From NCBI GenBank assembly GCA_964624625.1, contig CAZUXW010000005.1, positions 26,124 to 90,123 on the forward strand: DNA of 64,000 nucleotides, read 5' to 3'. Below the pieces are notes generated by a model. It was given only the letters and a program-made list of their open reading frames with translations, did not search any database and had not been told where the DNA came from. Both the position numbers and the translations under genes were made by a program. Origin of the DNA: PALSA-1180 sp964624625 (lineage in GTDB: Bacteria; Oederibacteriota; Muellerivitia; Muellerivitales; Muellerivitaceae). Shown here in pieces: positions 35,692-46,400 of the stretch. Numbering within the stretch: the first letter of the stretch is position 1; each line of letters opens with the position of its first letter.

Positions 35692-36480
35692 ATGCAGTCT
35701 TTGTACACGGCAGCAACCGGCATGCAAGCTCAGAGCATGAACATTGATACCATTTCCAACAACCTGGCCAACGTCAGCACCAACGGCTTCAAGAAACAAA
35801 GGGTGGACTTCCAGGATTTGTTGTATCTCAACCTGAAACCGGCCGGCACCCCGACTTCCCCCGAGACGAATGTTCCGGTGGGGATTCAAATCGGCGAAGG
35901 CGTCAAGCCGGTCGACACCAAGCGCATCTTCACCCAAGGCACCATTTCCAACACCAATAATCCCCTGGACCTGCTCATCGAGGGCGACGACAGTTTCTTT
36001 AAGGTTGTCCGGCCCGACGGCGAGATCGTCTATACCAGGGACGGCTCCTTTAACCGGGACGGCAACGGCAACGTGGTGAACGCGGACGGTTATTTCATGG
36101 ATCCGCCGGTTCAAATCCCCGCGGACGCCTCGCAGGTGCAAATCACGCTCGACGGGCGGATCATGGTCACGACTTCCGGCCAAACCCAGCCGGCCCAAGT
36201 GGGGCAATTGGAACTGGCCAGGTTCGTGAACACCGCAGGGCTCTCGGCCCTGGGGCACAATAATTTCCAGACCACGGCCGCTTCCGGAGACCCCATCGAG
36301 GGAACCCCCGGTTCCGTTGGTTTTCCGCAGGTCCAGCAGGGCTCGTTGGAATTGTCCAACGTGGATGTGGTCACGGAGATGGTCAATATGATCGTCGCCC
36401 AACGCTCTTATGAAATGAATTCCAAGGCAGTGACGACGGCGGACCAGATGCTTCAAACCGCCGCGCAATTGATCAGGTAA
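35692..36480 (+). CDS. flgG: Flagellar distal rod protein FlgG
   Basis: 262 residues, starting MQSLYTAATGMQAQSMNIDT with SNNLANVSTNGFKKQRVDFQDL, the classic FlgG signature. The C-terminus reads ELSNVDVVTEMVNMIVAQRSYEMNSKAVTTADQML. GAGG precedes the ATG. It forms the distal rod that passes through the P and L rings encoded just downstream. A 159-nt gap separates it from flgF and contains a GC-rich hairpin (35578-35606). Confidence 0.96.
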   Translation: MQSLYTAATGMQAQSMNIDTISNNLANVSTNGFKKQRVDFQDLLYLNLKPAGTPTSPETNVPVGIQIGEGVKPVDTKRIFTQGTISNTNNPLDLLIEGDDSFFKVVRPDGEIVYTRDGSFNRDGNGNVVNADGYFMDPPVQIPADASQVQITLDGRIMVTTSGQTQPAQVGQLELARFVNTAGLSALGHNNFQTTAASGDPIEGTPGSVGFPQVQQGSLELSNVDVVTEMVNMIVAQRSYEMNSKAVTTADQMLQTAAQLIR

Positions 36481-36490
36481 CCTAAAGTTA

Positions 36491-37474
36491 GTGAAACGAA
36501 AAATTTTTAATTTGGTGATGGCGCTTTTTTGCGGCATGGGTTCCCTGGGGGCCGCCGCCGAGAATCAAGGGGTTCTGATCCGGCTGCCGGAGAGGGCAAC
36601 CGTGGTGGGGCCGGAGATTGTCCTGGGACAAGTCGCCGAGGTCATCGGCGACAACAAGGCGGTGCTGGAAAAGGTCCGCCGCCTGCGTTTGGGAAGCGCG
36701 GCGCCTGCCGGCAAAAACCTGAAAGTGACCCTGGGATATATCAAGGTCGCCCTCCGCCGCGAAGGCTACTCGTTGAAGGATTTTTCGTTTGAGGGCGTGG
36801 AAACGTCCGATGTGTTGACCCAGAGCAGGGAATTGGCGACCGGGGACCTGGTTCCGGAGGTGAAGGACTTCATCGTAAAAGGGTTGAGGGAATCCCCGGA
36901 AAACGTGGAAGTGAAGCTGGCGGGGCCCGAGAAAAAAATCCTGCTGCCCGCGGGGGATTTAAAAGCGACATTTCGGCCGCCTCTTTCGGGGAAGTACGAG
37001 GGGACGCTCCTGCTGACGAGCGAGTTGGAAGTGGACCGCCGGCTGGTGAAGGTGATGCCCCTGAGGGTCGTGGTGGAGGTTTTTCATCCGGTGGTGGTCG
37101 CCCGCCGCAAGGTTGAAAAGGGGGATAAGTTCACCCCGGAAAACGTGGCGCTGGTCCGGAAACCGAGTTCCGCCTTAATCGCGGGATCGATCAGCCAGTT
37201 GGCCAGCGTGATGGGCCGGACGGCCTCCGCCCCCATACCGGCCGGAACGATCCTCCGGATGACAGAGTTTTATGATCCCCCCATGGTCAAAAGGGGGGCG
37301 GTCCTGCAGGCCGTGGTAAGGCGGGGTAATGTGGAGATTTCGGTCCAGGTGAGGGCGTCGGAAGAGGGAAAGGCCGGAGACACGATCCGGGTTGAGAACA
37401 CGGACACGCACAAGGTTCTGCGTGGAAAAGTATTGGATGAAAAAACGGTCTTGGTGGATCAGGACAAGCCTTAG
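36491..37474 (+). CDS. flgA: P-ring assembly chaperone FlgA
   Basis: 327 residues from GTG with a signal peptide (about residues 1-22). The C-terminal SAF domain (from about 195) shows VVVARRKVEKGDKFTPENVALVRKPSS and MGRTASAPIPAGTILRMTEF, then VRRGNVEISVQVRASEEGKAGDTIRVEN, all typical of FlgA. It is a periplasmic chaperone for FlgI. The gene is directly followed by flgH and flgI. It is longer than enteric FlgA (about 219). Confidence 0.93.
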   Translation: MKRKIFNLVMALFCGMGSLGAAAENQGVLIRLPERATVVGPEIVLGQVAEVIGDNKAVLEKVRRLRLGSAAPAGKNLKVTLGYIKVALRREGYSLKDFSFEGVETSDVLTQSRELATGDLVPEVKDFIVKGLRESPENVEVKLAGPEKKILLPAGDLKATFRPPLSGKYEGTLLLTSELEVDRRLVKVMPLRVVVEVFHPVVVARRKVEKGDKFTPENVALVRKPSSALIAGSISQLASVMGRTASAPIPAGTILRMTEFYDPPMVKRGAVLQAVVRRGNVEISVQVRASEEGKAGDTIRVENTDTHKVLRGKVLDEKTVLVDQDKP

Positions 37475-37493
37475 TTAAGGGATGGGGGTCGGT

Positions 37494-38108
37494 ATGATGA
37501 CAAATAAAACGATGATATTTTTCCTGGGTTTGGCGGTTTTCGCTTCCTGCCAAACGCTGGTGGCGGATTCGCTGTTCCCCGTGGAGGGGTCCAGCTCCAT
37601 TTACACCGAGAAACGCGCCCGCCGGGTGGGCGACGTCATCACCGTCATGATCCAGGAAGTAAACCAGGCGACCAACGCCGCCAGCAGCCAGGACCAGAAA
37701 TCGGGAAGCGTGGTGGTGGGGGCCGGCAACGGCTTTTTAGGGTCCGCCAATTTCCTCAACAACAACATTAATAATAATATCGGCTTGGGCGGCGGCACCT
37801 CCCATCAGGGGCAGGGCACCTCCAGCCGGAGTTCCAAGGTGACGGGCCAAATGACGGCTAAAATCATATCGGTTCTGCCCAGCGGGAATTATTTGATCGA
37901 GGGAAGCCGCTATGTCGAGGTGAACGACGAGAAGCAAACGATCGACGTCACGGGCGAGATCCGCCCCGACGATATTTCCAGCGATAATACGGTCCTTTCC
38001 ACCAGGGTGGCCAACGCGAGGATCAAGTTCACGGGAACCGGGCCTGCGTCGGAAACGGCGAAACCGGGCCTTTTGACAAGGGTCATGAGCTGGCTGGGTC
38101 TCTTCTAA
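37494..38108 (+). CDS. flgH: Flagellar L-ring lipoprotein FlgH
   Basis: 204 residues from the ATG at 37494, which gives proper spacing from AAGGGA; an ATG at 37482 is too close to that site. A lipoprotein signal ends FASC, with Cys19 as lipid attachment (a near-consensus lipobox). Family motifs are SSIYTEKRARRVGDVITVMI, the Gly-Asn-rich middle, NYLIEGSRYVEVNDEKQTI and GEIRPDDISSDNTVLSTRVANARI. It builds the outer-membrane L ring, direct evidence for a diderm envelope. Confidence 0.95.
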   Translation: MMTNKTMIFFLGLAVFASCQTLVADSLFPVEGSSSIYTEKRARRVGDVITVMIQEVNQATNAASSQDQKSGSVVVGAGNGFLGSANFLNNNINNNIGLGGGTSHQGQGTSSRSSKVTGQMTAKIISVLPSGNYLIEGSRYVEVNDEKQTIDVTGEIRPDDISSDNTVLSTRVANARIKFTGTGPASETAKPGLLTRVMSWLGLF

Positions 38109-38125
38109 AAAAGACGGGGGTTTGA

Positions 38126-39244
38126 ATGATGATGAAAAACAATAAGATGAAATGGATGGCCGCCCTTTTCTTTCTCCTGGCCGCTGGATCTTCGGACGCC
38201 GCCCAAGTCCGCCTGAAAACCATCGCGAAAGTGAAGGGGGTCCGTGAAAACCAATTGATCGGATACGGCCTGGTGGTGGGACTTCAGAGAACCGGGGATA
38301 CCCAGAGGGTCGTTTCGACGCTGCAAAGCATCACCAATATGCTGTCCCAATTCGGCATCGCCATCAGCCCCGCCCAGATCCGGACCCAAAATGTGGGCGC
38401 GGTCATGGTGACCGCCCAACTTCCGGCGTTATTGAAGTCCGGCGATAAAATCGACGTGACCGTCTCTTCCATCGGCGACGCCCGCAGCCTTCAAGGCGGA
38501 ACCCTCCTGATGACCCCGCTCCAAGGCCCTGATGGCCAGGTTTACGCCGTGGCCCAAGGCCCCCTGGCGGTCGGCGGCTTCAGCGATAACTCCGGCGAGT
38601 TTCCCCTTATTCAAGTCAACCACACGACCGCTGGCCGCGTTCCCAATGGGGCCTTGGTCGAAAGGGAAGTGCCCTCCACTTTCGTGGACAACGACAATAT
38701 TTCCATCCTTTTGAACAAACCCGATTTTGGCCAGGCCTCCATGGCAGCCCAGGCCTTGAACCAGCAATTCGGCGAGCCGGTGGCCAAGGCGGTGGATGGA
38801 GGACAAATCGACGTGAAGATACCCCATAACTACCGGGATAATGTCGTTGAATTTGTCGCCGCGGTGGAAGACACGGCCGTGATGACGGACGCCCCTTCCA
38901 ACCGCGTGGTGATCAACGAAAGGACCGGAACGGTGGTCATGGGCCAGGATGTCCGGATTGACGGACTGGCGATCGCCCACGGTAACCTTAGGCTGGTCAT
39001 CAAAAAAACGACCCAAGTCAGCCATGACGCGGTCTTCGGCCATGACGAGCTGACCCACTCCACGACGGTTTCGGTGGATGACTCGGGCAAAAAGGGAAAC
39101 TTGGTGGTCCTGCCTGAGGGCGCCACCTTGGTGGACGTGGTGGAGGCGATCAACGCGGTGGGAGCCACTCCCCGGGATTTGATCTCCATCCTCCAGGCCA
39201 TCAAAGAAGAAGGCGCCTTGCACGCTGAGCTGGACATTATTTAA
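38126..39244 (+). CDS. flgI: Flagellar P-ring protein FlgI
   Basis: 372 residues with a signal peptide ending near SSDA. It is highly typical of FlgI: RLKTIAKVKGVRENQLIGYGLVVGLQRTGD, NVGAVMVTAQLPALLKSGDKIDVTVSSIGDARSLQGGTLLMTPLQG and the C-terminal VVEAINAVGATPRDLISILQAIKEEGALHAEL. It is secreted by Sec and forms the peptidoglycan-layer P ring around the rod with help from FlgA. Confidence 0.97.
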   Translation: MMMKNNKMKWMAALFFLLAAGSSDAAQVRLKTIAKVKGVRENQLIGYGLVVGLQRTGDTQRVVSTLQSITNMLSQFGIAISPAQIRTQNVGAVMVTAQLPALLKSGDKIDVTVSSIGDARSLQGGTLLMTPLQGPDGQVYAVAQGPLAVGGFSDNSGEFPLIQVNHTTAGRVPNGALVEREVPSTFVDNDNISILLNKPDFGQASMAAQALNQQFGEPVAKAVDGGQIDVKIPHNYRDNVVEFVAAVEDTAVMTDAPSNRVVINERTGTVVMGQDVRIDGLAIAHGNLRLVIKKTTQVSHDAVFGHDELTHSTTVSVDDSGKKGNLVVLPEGATLVDVVEAINAVGATPRDLISILQAIKEEGALHAELDII

Positions 39245-39257
39245 CCAGGACGAATTC

Positions 39258-39719
39258 ATGAGCATGCCCCTTCAACCCATTTCCATGATGCCCCTCCCTC
39301 AATCGATTGAGTCGAAGGGCTTTTCCGCGGCATCGCTTCAACAAGCGTTGGCCTTGGAGGGTTCTTTAGGATCCCAGGCGGCTGGTCAGGCGATGGGCGG
39401 GTCGAATGCCCTTCTCCCCTTGGATAAGTCTTCCCTGCTCAATCCCTTGAGCGGCCCGGCCCAGCACACGGACGCCCAGTTGAGGGAAGTTTCCAAGAAT
39501 TTTGAGTCCATCTTCATGCGGATGCTCTTTAAGGAAATGCGCAATACCGTTGAAAAATCCAACGCCTTGGGCAACTCCCGCTCCATGGAATTTTTCGAGA
39601 ATATGAGGGACGAGCAGTTATCCGACAGCCTCGCTTCCGCTGGCGGCATCGGCATCGGCAAAATGATTTACCAGAAATTAAAGGAGACGACTTTACCCCA
39701 CCAGAAAATGTTTAAATGA
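39258..39719 (+). CDS. flgJ: Rod-binding protein FlgJ, N-terminal domain only
   Basis: 153 residues. The rod-binding domain is seen as LREVSKNFESIFMRMLFKEMRNTVEKS and FENMRDEQLSDSLASAGGIGIGKMIYQKL. The muramidase domain found in enteric FlgJ is absent, so a separate peptidoglycan hydrolase must open the wall for the rod. Single-domain FlgJ is common outside gamma-proteobacteria. The next gene overlaps its stop (ATGA). Confidence 0.92.
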   Translation: MSMPLQPISMMPLPQSIESKGFSAASLQQALALEGSLGSQAAGQAMGGSNALLPLDKSSLLNPLSGPAQHTDAQLREVSKNFESIFMRMLFKEMRNTVEKSNALGNSRSMEFFENMRDEQLSDSLASAGGIGIGKMIYQKLKETTLPHQKMFK

Positions 39720-40138
39720 AGCTGGCCAATTGTTCCCGCTGCAATAGGGTTTACACGTCCGTTCCCGGGGGCAGGGACATCTGCCAATCCTGCATGAGGG
39801 AAGAGGACGATAACTACCGCAAAATCTTCAACTTTCTCTCGACCCGCCCCGCCGCCACAGCCCAAGAAATCGCCCAAGCCACCGACATCGACGTTAAGGA
39901 CATCTACCGTTATGTCCGCGAGAACCGTTTGAGGCTGGTCCAGGGTGATACGGGCCTGACTTGCGAAGGATGCGGGATACCCATAGCCCAGGGCAAGATT
40001 TGCGATAAATGCCGGCAAAAGCTATCGGAAGACCTCAAAAATGACATAGATAAATCCCGGCCCCTCAAGCCACAGAACCCCTCGGGCCGGCGTGAGGAGC
40101 CCCCAGACCCCAAGTATTTGAAGGATCGACGGGGCTAG
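39716..40138 (+). CDS. YvyF-type flagellar operon zinc protein
   Basis: 140 residues. Two zinc-binding pairs lie at the N-terminus (CSRCNRVYTS...CQSCM) and another set at about residues 83-101 (CEGCGIPIAQGKICDKC). Between them is a winged-helix-like segment ATAQEIAQATDIDVKDIYRYVRENRL. This matches the flagellar operon protein family represented by Bacillus YvyF, which lies before flgM. It is probably a DNA-binding or regulatory protein; function is unproven. flgM follows after 186 nt. Confidence 0.85.
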   Translation: MKLANCSRCNRVYTSVPGGRDICQSCMREEDDNYRKIFNFLSTRPAATAQEIAQATDIDVKDIYRYVRENRLRLVQGDTGLTCEGCGIPIAQGKICDKCRQKLSEDLKNDIDKSRPLKPQNPSGRREEPPDPKYLKDRRG

Positions 40139-40268
40139 TCTCATTTCTCTGAAAACCCTATTAAATAAGCCTTTTTAGCGGTGAATTGACCCAAAACCCC
40201 ATTTTTATTGGCTTTTTCACCCCTTCTTACCCTCCGGGGGCCTTTTCGACCCCCTCCCATGGATTTTC

Positions 40269-40296
40269 CTCAAGTTTTCTTGAGCCTGGCCGTTAG
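40269..40296 (+). promoter_or_regulatory. Predicted FliA (sigma-28) promoter of flgM
   Basis: CTCAAGTTTT, 10 nt, then GCCGTTAG. The -35-like AAGTTTT and -10-like GCCG(A/T)TA resemble the sigma-28 consensus TAAAGTTT-N11-GCCGATAA. Identical half-sites with identical spacing occur at 46604-46631 and 47572-47599. The downstream gene is flgM, a typical FliA target. Confidence 0.75.
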
Positions 40297-40324
40297 GTTT
40301 TATAGAAAACCAAAGGAGTTTGTT

Positions 40325-40618
40325 ATGCGCATCGATGGATTCCAAAATATTCCCGCCGTGCTTCAATCGTTCAAGGTTGATAAATCCCTCTCGTCGAATT
40401 CCGAAAACGAATCATCCTCGTCATCCTCGTCCGTTTCCCTCAGCGCCTTTGGCGAAGTTTTGCAATCCCTGCAAAGGGAATCGGCCCAAACGGCCAAGCT
40501 TCGAAGCGCCAAGGTGGATCAATTGGCGAAAGAAGCGCAGTCCGGGGATCTGGATGTGGACATGGTGAAGCTGGCGACCAGCCTCATCAACCTGCAGGTT
40601 ATCGATACCAAAGGATAA
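40325..40618 (+). CDS. flgM: Anti-sigma-28 factor FlgM
   Basis: 97 residues from the ATG at 40325 with AAAGGAG 7 nt upstream; a longer open frame to 40208 lacks a site and would cover the promoter. A disordered Ser-rich N-terminus (about residues 20-36) precedes the conserved FlgM helices VSLSAFGEVLQSLQRES and KVDQLAKEAQSGDLDVDMVKLATSLI. It should hold FliA inactive until it is exported through the completed hook-basal body. Order flgM-flgN-flgK is conserved. Confidence 0.93.
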   Translation: MRIDGFQNIPAVLQSFKVDKSLSSNSENESSSSSSSVSLSAFGEVLQSLQRESAQTAKLRSAKVDQLAKEAQSGDLDVDMVKLATSLINLQVIDTKG

Positions 40619-40621
40619 GCC

Positions 40622-41107
40622 GTGATCGAATTTTTCCAATCCCTTATCACTTGCTTGAATGAAGAGGCGGGGCGTTACCGCCACTTGAAGACTTTGGCGG
40701 AAAAACAAAAGGAACTTCTGGTGGCGGGGAAGACCGATGTGCTTCCGGAAAACGTCAGGCTGGAAGAAAAAGAAGTTTTTGCCCTGGGTCCGATCATCGC
40801 CCAAAGGAATGAATGGCTGGGAAAGCTGGCCAAGGGCTACGGCTTGAAGACCTTAAGCTTGAACGAGGCCCTCAAGCGGGCTCCCGTGGAAATCATCGAG
40901 GAGTTGAAAAAGTCGATGATTGAGTTGATCCAATCAGCCAAGGCTTTGGAAGAAACCAACCAGAGCAACGAGAAATTATTGCAAAACGCCCTGGCTTACG
41001 TGAACTTCACCTTGAAGGTCATCGCCAACGGCGGAAAAAAACAGGCTTTCGCGCCCTCGGTCAAAACGGAAGAGAGCAGTTCTTCTTTCGTTAACCGAAT
41101 CGTTTGA
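40622..41107 (+). CDS. flgN: Flagellar export chaperone FlgN
   Basis: 161 residues from GTG, 3 nt after flgM. It is an all-helical protein with the FlgN layout: LITCLNEEAGRYRHLKTLAEKQKELLVAGKTD at the start, and later a helix with NEKLLQNALAYVNFTLKVIANG. FlgN chaperones hook-filament junction proteins FlgK and FlgL; flgK is next. Sequence signal is moderate, context strong. Confidence 0.88.
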   Translation: MIEFFQSLITCLNEEAGRYRHLKTLAEKQKELLVAGKTDVLPENVRLEEKEVFALGPIIAQRNEWLGKLAKGYGLKTLSLNEALKRAPVEIIEELKKSMIELIQSAKALEETNQSNEKLLQNALAYVNFTLKVIANGGKKQAFAPSVKTEESSSSFVNRIV

Positions 41108-41117
41108 GGAGGCATAC

Positions 41118-43415
41118 ATGTTAAACAGTTTTTTAAGCATGGAAACAGTCACCCGGGGATTGTTCATACAACAACTGAATCAGGATGTCCTTGCCTCAAA
41201 TTTGGCCAAAACCTATCAAGATTCCAACGGTTATTTAATCAACAGCCGTCAGCGGTTGGATGTCGTGGAAGGCTCCCCCCTGCTTTTTGGAAGTGGAGCT
41301 GCCGGAATGTTGAATGTGGGAACAGGCCCCCTGGTCCAACAAATCACCCGCCTGCGTAATTCCTTTTTGGACTCCCAAATCCAACAAGCGAGCACGGTGG
41401 TTGGCAAGGCGGAGATCATAAACAGCGTTTTGAGCCAAGTGAACAATATCTTAAATGGTTCTGCCGGAACCTTGGACGCGGCCGTCACCACCCTGGCCAA
41501 CGCCTTCACGGCCTTGTCCGCAAGTCCAACCAGTGTCGCCTTGCGGTCAACCGTCGTGAATGACGGCATCGCGTTTGCCGATCTGGCCCGCAATCAGTAC
41601 AACCAAATTCAAAATCTTCAAACGAATCTGAATGGGCAAGTCAATGGGACAGTCAGCCAAATTAACGCGATCCTTCAGCAGTTGGCCTCGGTGAACAACC
41701 AGTTGTTGGGCTCCTCGGGAGGCAACCAGAATGATCTGCTCGATGCCAGGGACTACGCTTTGGATCGGCTCGGACGGCTCATCAATATCCAAGCCAACTT
41801 TGGAACAGCTGGAACGGTCAACGTCTTTTTGGGCAACAGCAGCATCTCCCTCGTGGATGGGTCGGGCGCTTCCATTCTCCAGGCGAACGACATGAATCCT
41901 CACAACCCAGGCTTGTCCAACATCACCATACAATCATCCCAAGGGACTTTAACCTTGCCGGACGCGACGAATTGGATTACAGGCGGAAATTTAGGAGGGG
42001 AGCTTCAGGCCCGGGACGTCGTGTTGGAATCCTATAAGGACCAGGTGGATCAGATCGCCACCTCGGTCATGAATATCACCAATATTTTGCATGAGGCGGG
42101 CTACGCGGCGGATGGGGTGACGACGGGTACGGCATTCTTTACGGGTACGGGAGCCCAGGACATCAACGTGAACGCATCCTTGGTGGTGGATGCCACCCGG
42201 AAATTACTGGCGACATCAAGCACGCCTTTTATCGTTCCGGCGGCGGGGGACGGCATGGTCGCCCAATTCCTTGGCGATCTCCCTAAGCTGTTGGCCAATA
42301 ATTACATTGCCAGCCAACCGTCGATCGGCGCCGGAATTGATCCAACCAAGGCCCTCAATACCCAACCCATCGCCTTGGCGCCGACACCGGGACCAAGTTC
42401 CTTTACGGTCAATGGACAAACGATCAATTACGACCCGGCGGTGGATTCCATCGACAGCATTATCACCCAAATTCACACCAAGGTTCCCAATGTGGACGCG
42501 GTTTTTGACGCCACGACCCAAGCTTTTTATATGCTTTCAAATAATCCCATCGCCATCAACAATCTTGTGGGTAACTTTACGGGTGGCCTAAGCAACTGGG
42601 CCAATGTAAAGAATGTCCTGACCAGCTCCATTAAAATGAATAACGGATTCGCTCCAACGGATCCCTCGATTGTTGAGGCTTATCCGCCGTTGGGTTCGCC
42701 CCTTCCTGGAAACATGGATTCGACCGTGCCTTATTACCCGCCTTCACCACCCTTTCCGGCCGGCCTGCCGCCTGTTGGGCCAAATTCCCAGGCATTTCGC
42801 GTCACTCCGGGAACCGGTGGCACCTTTACTTTGGTGGGAACCTTCATTACACCTTTGGGAGTTCCCACGAACCAAATTAAAATTTCCTGGACTAACAACA
42901 TTAATAATCCTTCGGATCTTGCCACGATCCTGGCGCAAATCGCAACAGCCACAACCCCACCCTTGGGCAGCCCCCAGGTGACCGCCAGTTTTAATACCAA
43001 TACTCAAACCTTGACCCTTTACGACAATACGCCCCTGCCGTTTCAAATCATCGACAATACCGGAAACTTTACGGTGTTTACCGGATTGAACGCGAACGTC
43101 CCCATCGGGAATTTAACGTCCGGAGTTTTGACGCAAATCTCGACGGATCTTTCATCCCAACAGCTGGTTTTGAACCAGTCCTCGGCCAATTTGGACCAAT
43201 TGAATAATTCTCAGGCGGATTTAGCCGGAGTCGCATTTAACACCGGGGATCACGGAGTCCCGATCCAATCGATACAGGAAGACGCCATGAAATCATTGAT
43301 CGCTTTTAACGCCTCATTGGAGGTTTTACAGATCATTAATCAGATGTACGCGGATTTGGTGGGGATTGTCGGCGGCGCGCCGCCGCCCAGTCCCTTCCAG
43401 CAAAGAAGTAGTTAG
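41118..43415 (+). CDS. flgK: Hook-filament junction protein FlgK (HAP1), enlarged
   Basis: 765 residues, about 200 more than Salmonella FlgK (553). The N-terminal D0/D1 helices are recognisable (NQDVLASNLAKTYQDSNGYLINSRQRLDVVEG and TRLRNSFLDSQIQQASTVVGKAEIINSVLSQVNNIL) as is the C-terminal MKSLIAFNASLEVLQIINQMYADLVGI. The extra mass lies in the middle (about residues 420-690), with Pro-rich and beta-type sequence, probably surface-exposed domains. It caps the hook and starts the filament. The partner flgL is not found in the window. Confidence 0.93.
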   Translation: MLNSFLSMETVTRGLFIQQLNQDVLASNLAKTYQDSNGYLINSRQRLDVVEGSPLLFGSGAAGMLNVGTGPLVQQITRLRNSFLDSQIQQASTVVGKAEIINSVLSQVNNILNGSAGTLDAAVTTLANAFTALSASPTSVALRSTVVNDGIAFADLARNQYNQIQNLQTNLNGQVNGTVSQINAILQQLASVNNQLLGSSGGNQNDLLDARDYALDRLGRLINIQANFGTAGTVNVFLGNSSISLVDGSGASILQANDMNPHNPGLSNITIQSSQGTLTLPDATNWITGGNLGGELQARDVVLESYKDQVDQIATSVMNITNILHEAGYAADGVTTGTAFFTGTGAQDINVNASLVVDATRKLLATSSTPFIVPAAGDGMVAQFLGDLPKLLANNYIASQPSIGAGIDPTKALNTQPIALAPTPGPSSFTVNGQTINYDPAVDSIDSIITQIHTKVPNVDAVFDATTQAFYMLSNNPIAINNLVGNFTGGLSNWANVKNVLTSSIKMNNGFAPTDPSIVEAYPPLGSPLPGNMDSTVPYYPPSPPFPAGLPPVGPNSQAFRVTPGTGGTFTLVGTFITPLGVPTNQIKISWTNNINNPSDLATILAQIATATTPPLGSPQVTASFNTNTQTLTLYDNTPLPFQIIDNTGNFTVFTGLNANVPIGNLTSGVLTQISTDLSSQQLVLNQSSANLDQLNNSQADLAGVAFNTGDHGVPIQSIQEDAMKSLIAFNASLEVLQIINQMYADLVGIVGGAPPPSPFQQRSS

Positions 43416-43439
43416 TTACTTAAAGCAAAAGGTAAAAAC

Positions 43440-46400
43440 GTGAAAAACGGCATTTCCGACATCCTAAATTCACTGTTCTCCACGCCTTCGGATAAGGCTG
43501 CCCTGTCCCAGGGCAAGGACAGCGTTTCGGCCAAGGGCTCCCAGCCTGGGGGAAGCACCTTTGAGGAAGTCTTGGCCCAAATGGCGTCCCAGGATTCGGG
43601 CGCCGCTGGTTCGACCGTCGCGGACAATTCGGGCGCCAACGCCCAGCCGACCGTTGAGGTTCTGCCCCCCTCCTCCGGTAATCCGACCAGCGGAAGCGGA
43701 AAGTTTTTTCAATCCCTCACCTCCATCTCCGAGGCTGATGTCACCATCACGGAACACTTGAAGGTGGATAACCTGGCTCAATTGGCGCAGGCCGAGCAAA
43801 CCCTGATGTCCCTGGCGGCGGGGTTGTCGAAATTAATCGGGATGCTTTCCAGCGCCCAGTCGATGGATCCAACTCAAGCGCAAAACACCCTCGTCTCGCT
43901 TTCGGGCGGGAAGATCAGCGCCGCTGACGCGAAATCCCTGTTGGACTCGCTCCAAGCCATGATTTCCAAAGTTTCGGACTCGGGCAACCCGCTTCTATTA
44001 TCCTCCGACCAACAAAGCGCCTTCTTGAATCAAATGCTCCAGCAGATGCTCCAAAATCAGCAGATTTTGTTTGGAAATGTGACGGGTTCCCCGGATGGGG
44101 GAAATTCCACTGGCGGCGGCTCAGGATCTGTTTCGGGTTCCAACAGCCTTCAAAACAGCGATGTTTTCCTGCAAATGTCTTTTTCGGAAACCCAATTGGT
44201 CCAGTTTCAACAAAACAACAGCCAAAGCTCGACCGTCTTTATCGACCTTCAAACATTCCAAATGTCGGCCACTTTTATCCAGGCGGGAACAACGGGCCTT
44301 TCTGGACAGTCTTCCGGAAACGGGTCCTCCTTACAGCCGATCCCTTCCTCGAGCCCCTTGGCGGACGCGCTCAATCAATTGTTTTCATCTGAGTTGCCCT
44401 TGAGCAATCCCTCTGTCTCAGTTTCGGCCAGCCAACAAAACCTATCCACTAACACGTCCCAAACCCAGGATGATTTAAACAATACCTTTAAAAACCTGGT
44501 CCAGATGCTGGTCCAGGCAGGGGCCAGCCAAGCGGTCTTGACCACCTTCCTCAACCAGCAAAAGGACATGACCAACTCCGACTTGAAACAATCCCTTTCC
44601 CAGACCGCCTCTTTGGACAACTTGGTGAAGTCGTTGACGGCGATGAATGACGAAGTGCCTCCGGCTCCGCCCTTGGATTCGGCGAACCCCGGGGTCAATA
44701 ACACCGACAACACCCGTTCCTCTTTCGCAAGCCAAATGTTTGTGGAGCAAATGTTCGCCCAAGCCTCGGTTGTGGAAATGGCTCAAAGCGGTCCGCAAGC
44801 CCCCGCGGCTGGCTCTCAAGTTCAACTGAACTCAACCCAATCCCTGGGAACCTCGGATGTGACTCCGGTTCTCGGAACCTCCCCGGTGGTTCAACCAACC
44901 GTCGGTCAAAATTCCCAAGTCTTTGATGGAAAAGCCCTGGACACCTTGAATGACATGGTCGCCAGGTTGAATGTCCTCGCGTCCCAGTTTGGCGCGGCGG
45001 ATAAGGCGAATAACGTTCCGGCGGGAGCCGCTAAACCGTCCATTACCCTGGAACAACTCTTGAATGCCCTGAATATCGCCGTTCCGCCCGGCGTCACGGC
45101 GGGGACTGGGATGGCACAGCCCGCTTCAAGTGGAAACAACTCGGATCAATCGACTCAAAATTCGCTGGTAGGTCCGGATGGAGTATCGGCGATTTTGCCC
45201 GGCGCTCCGATCTTGCCCCAGCCGCCAACGCAACCCCTGGCGAGCCAAAACTTTCCGAATGTTCTGACGGACAATCAGGCAGCTTCCGCGGTGAACGAAG
45301 TGATCGCTTCGGCCCAAGTATTCCAAAGCCAATGGTCGGCGTCGACTTCCATGCTGGATCAAAACAACCAAGCGAATATCACGGTCCTGTCCCAAACCCA
45401 GCTGATTCAAACGGCTTTTGCCTCCAGCACGGCGGCACAGGGAACCATGGCCAACGGGAATGATCCTTTGGCGAATGCCCAATCGGGGCAATCCTTGGGA
45501 TTGACTCCGGTTCCCGCCGTTCAAAATAACTTTGTTCCGAACGTTTCCTCACCATTGACGGTTCAAACGCCCGCAGGGTTAAGCCTCTCGGTTCAACCGG
45601 CGCCTCAAGTTGCCGTGGTCGTTCAACCACAACCCGCATCACCCGTTTCGGTTACAGTGCAGGAAGTTGTTCCTCCGACTCCGGTGGATGTTCAAGTCCC
45701 GGTCAATAACCAGACGGATCTATTGGCCCAAGTGAATGGCCAGGTTCCCGCGGCCACTACCCCCGGAACGACCGTATCCGTCTCAACCAATCAGAATGTT
45801 CCCGCCACGGTGATCACGGGGGAAGTGGTGAAGTCGGCTGTTCCGGTCCCTGCCGTTCCCAATAATAACGACCTGAATAACCAAAACACGGTAAATCAAG
45901 TTTCGTCCATCACGGAAGTTCAACCCCTGACCCCGCAGGCCGTGATTTCCGTTGGAAATAGCTCGGAGCTGTCGGCGGATTTAAGGGCAAGCCTCGACCA
46001 ATCCAAGAACACCAACAACAATTCCATCGACCTTCAATTGAATCCCAATTTATTGGCGGCTTTGGCCGCCGATAAACAGGCTGTCGCCGCGGGACTCGCG
46101 AACCAAGCCGTCAATAACCCCGCAACCCATAAAGTGGACAGCTTTCAAATCCTGAGCCAGGTCATGGACCAGATCACGACCCACGCTTCCGAGGCGAAAG
46201 CCGTTTCACGCCTGAACTTTCAACTGGTTCCGGAGAGCCTGGGCCGGGTGACCGTGCAAATCGCCCTGGTGGACCAGGCCGTTTCAGCGAAAATCATCGT
46301 TTCTCACCCTGACGTGAAGGAAGTTTTGCAGCATCACATGGTGGATCTCAAGGCGGCCTTGAGCCAGGCGGGGCTTCAAATCGACCAATTACAGGTCCAG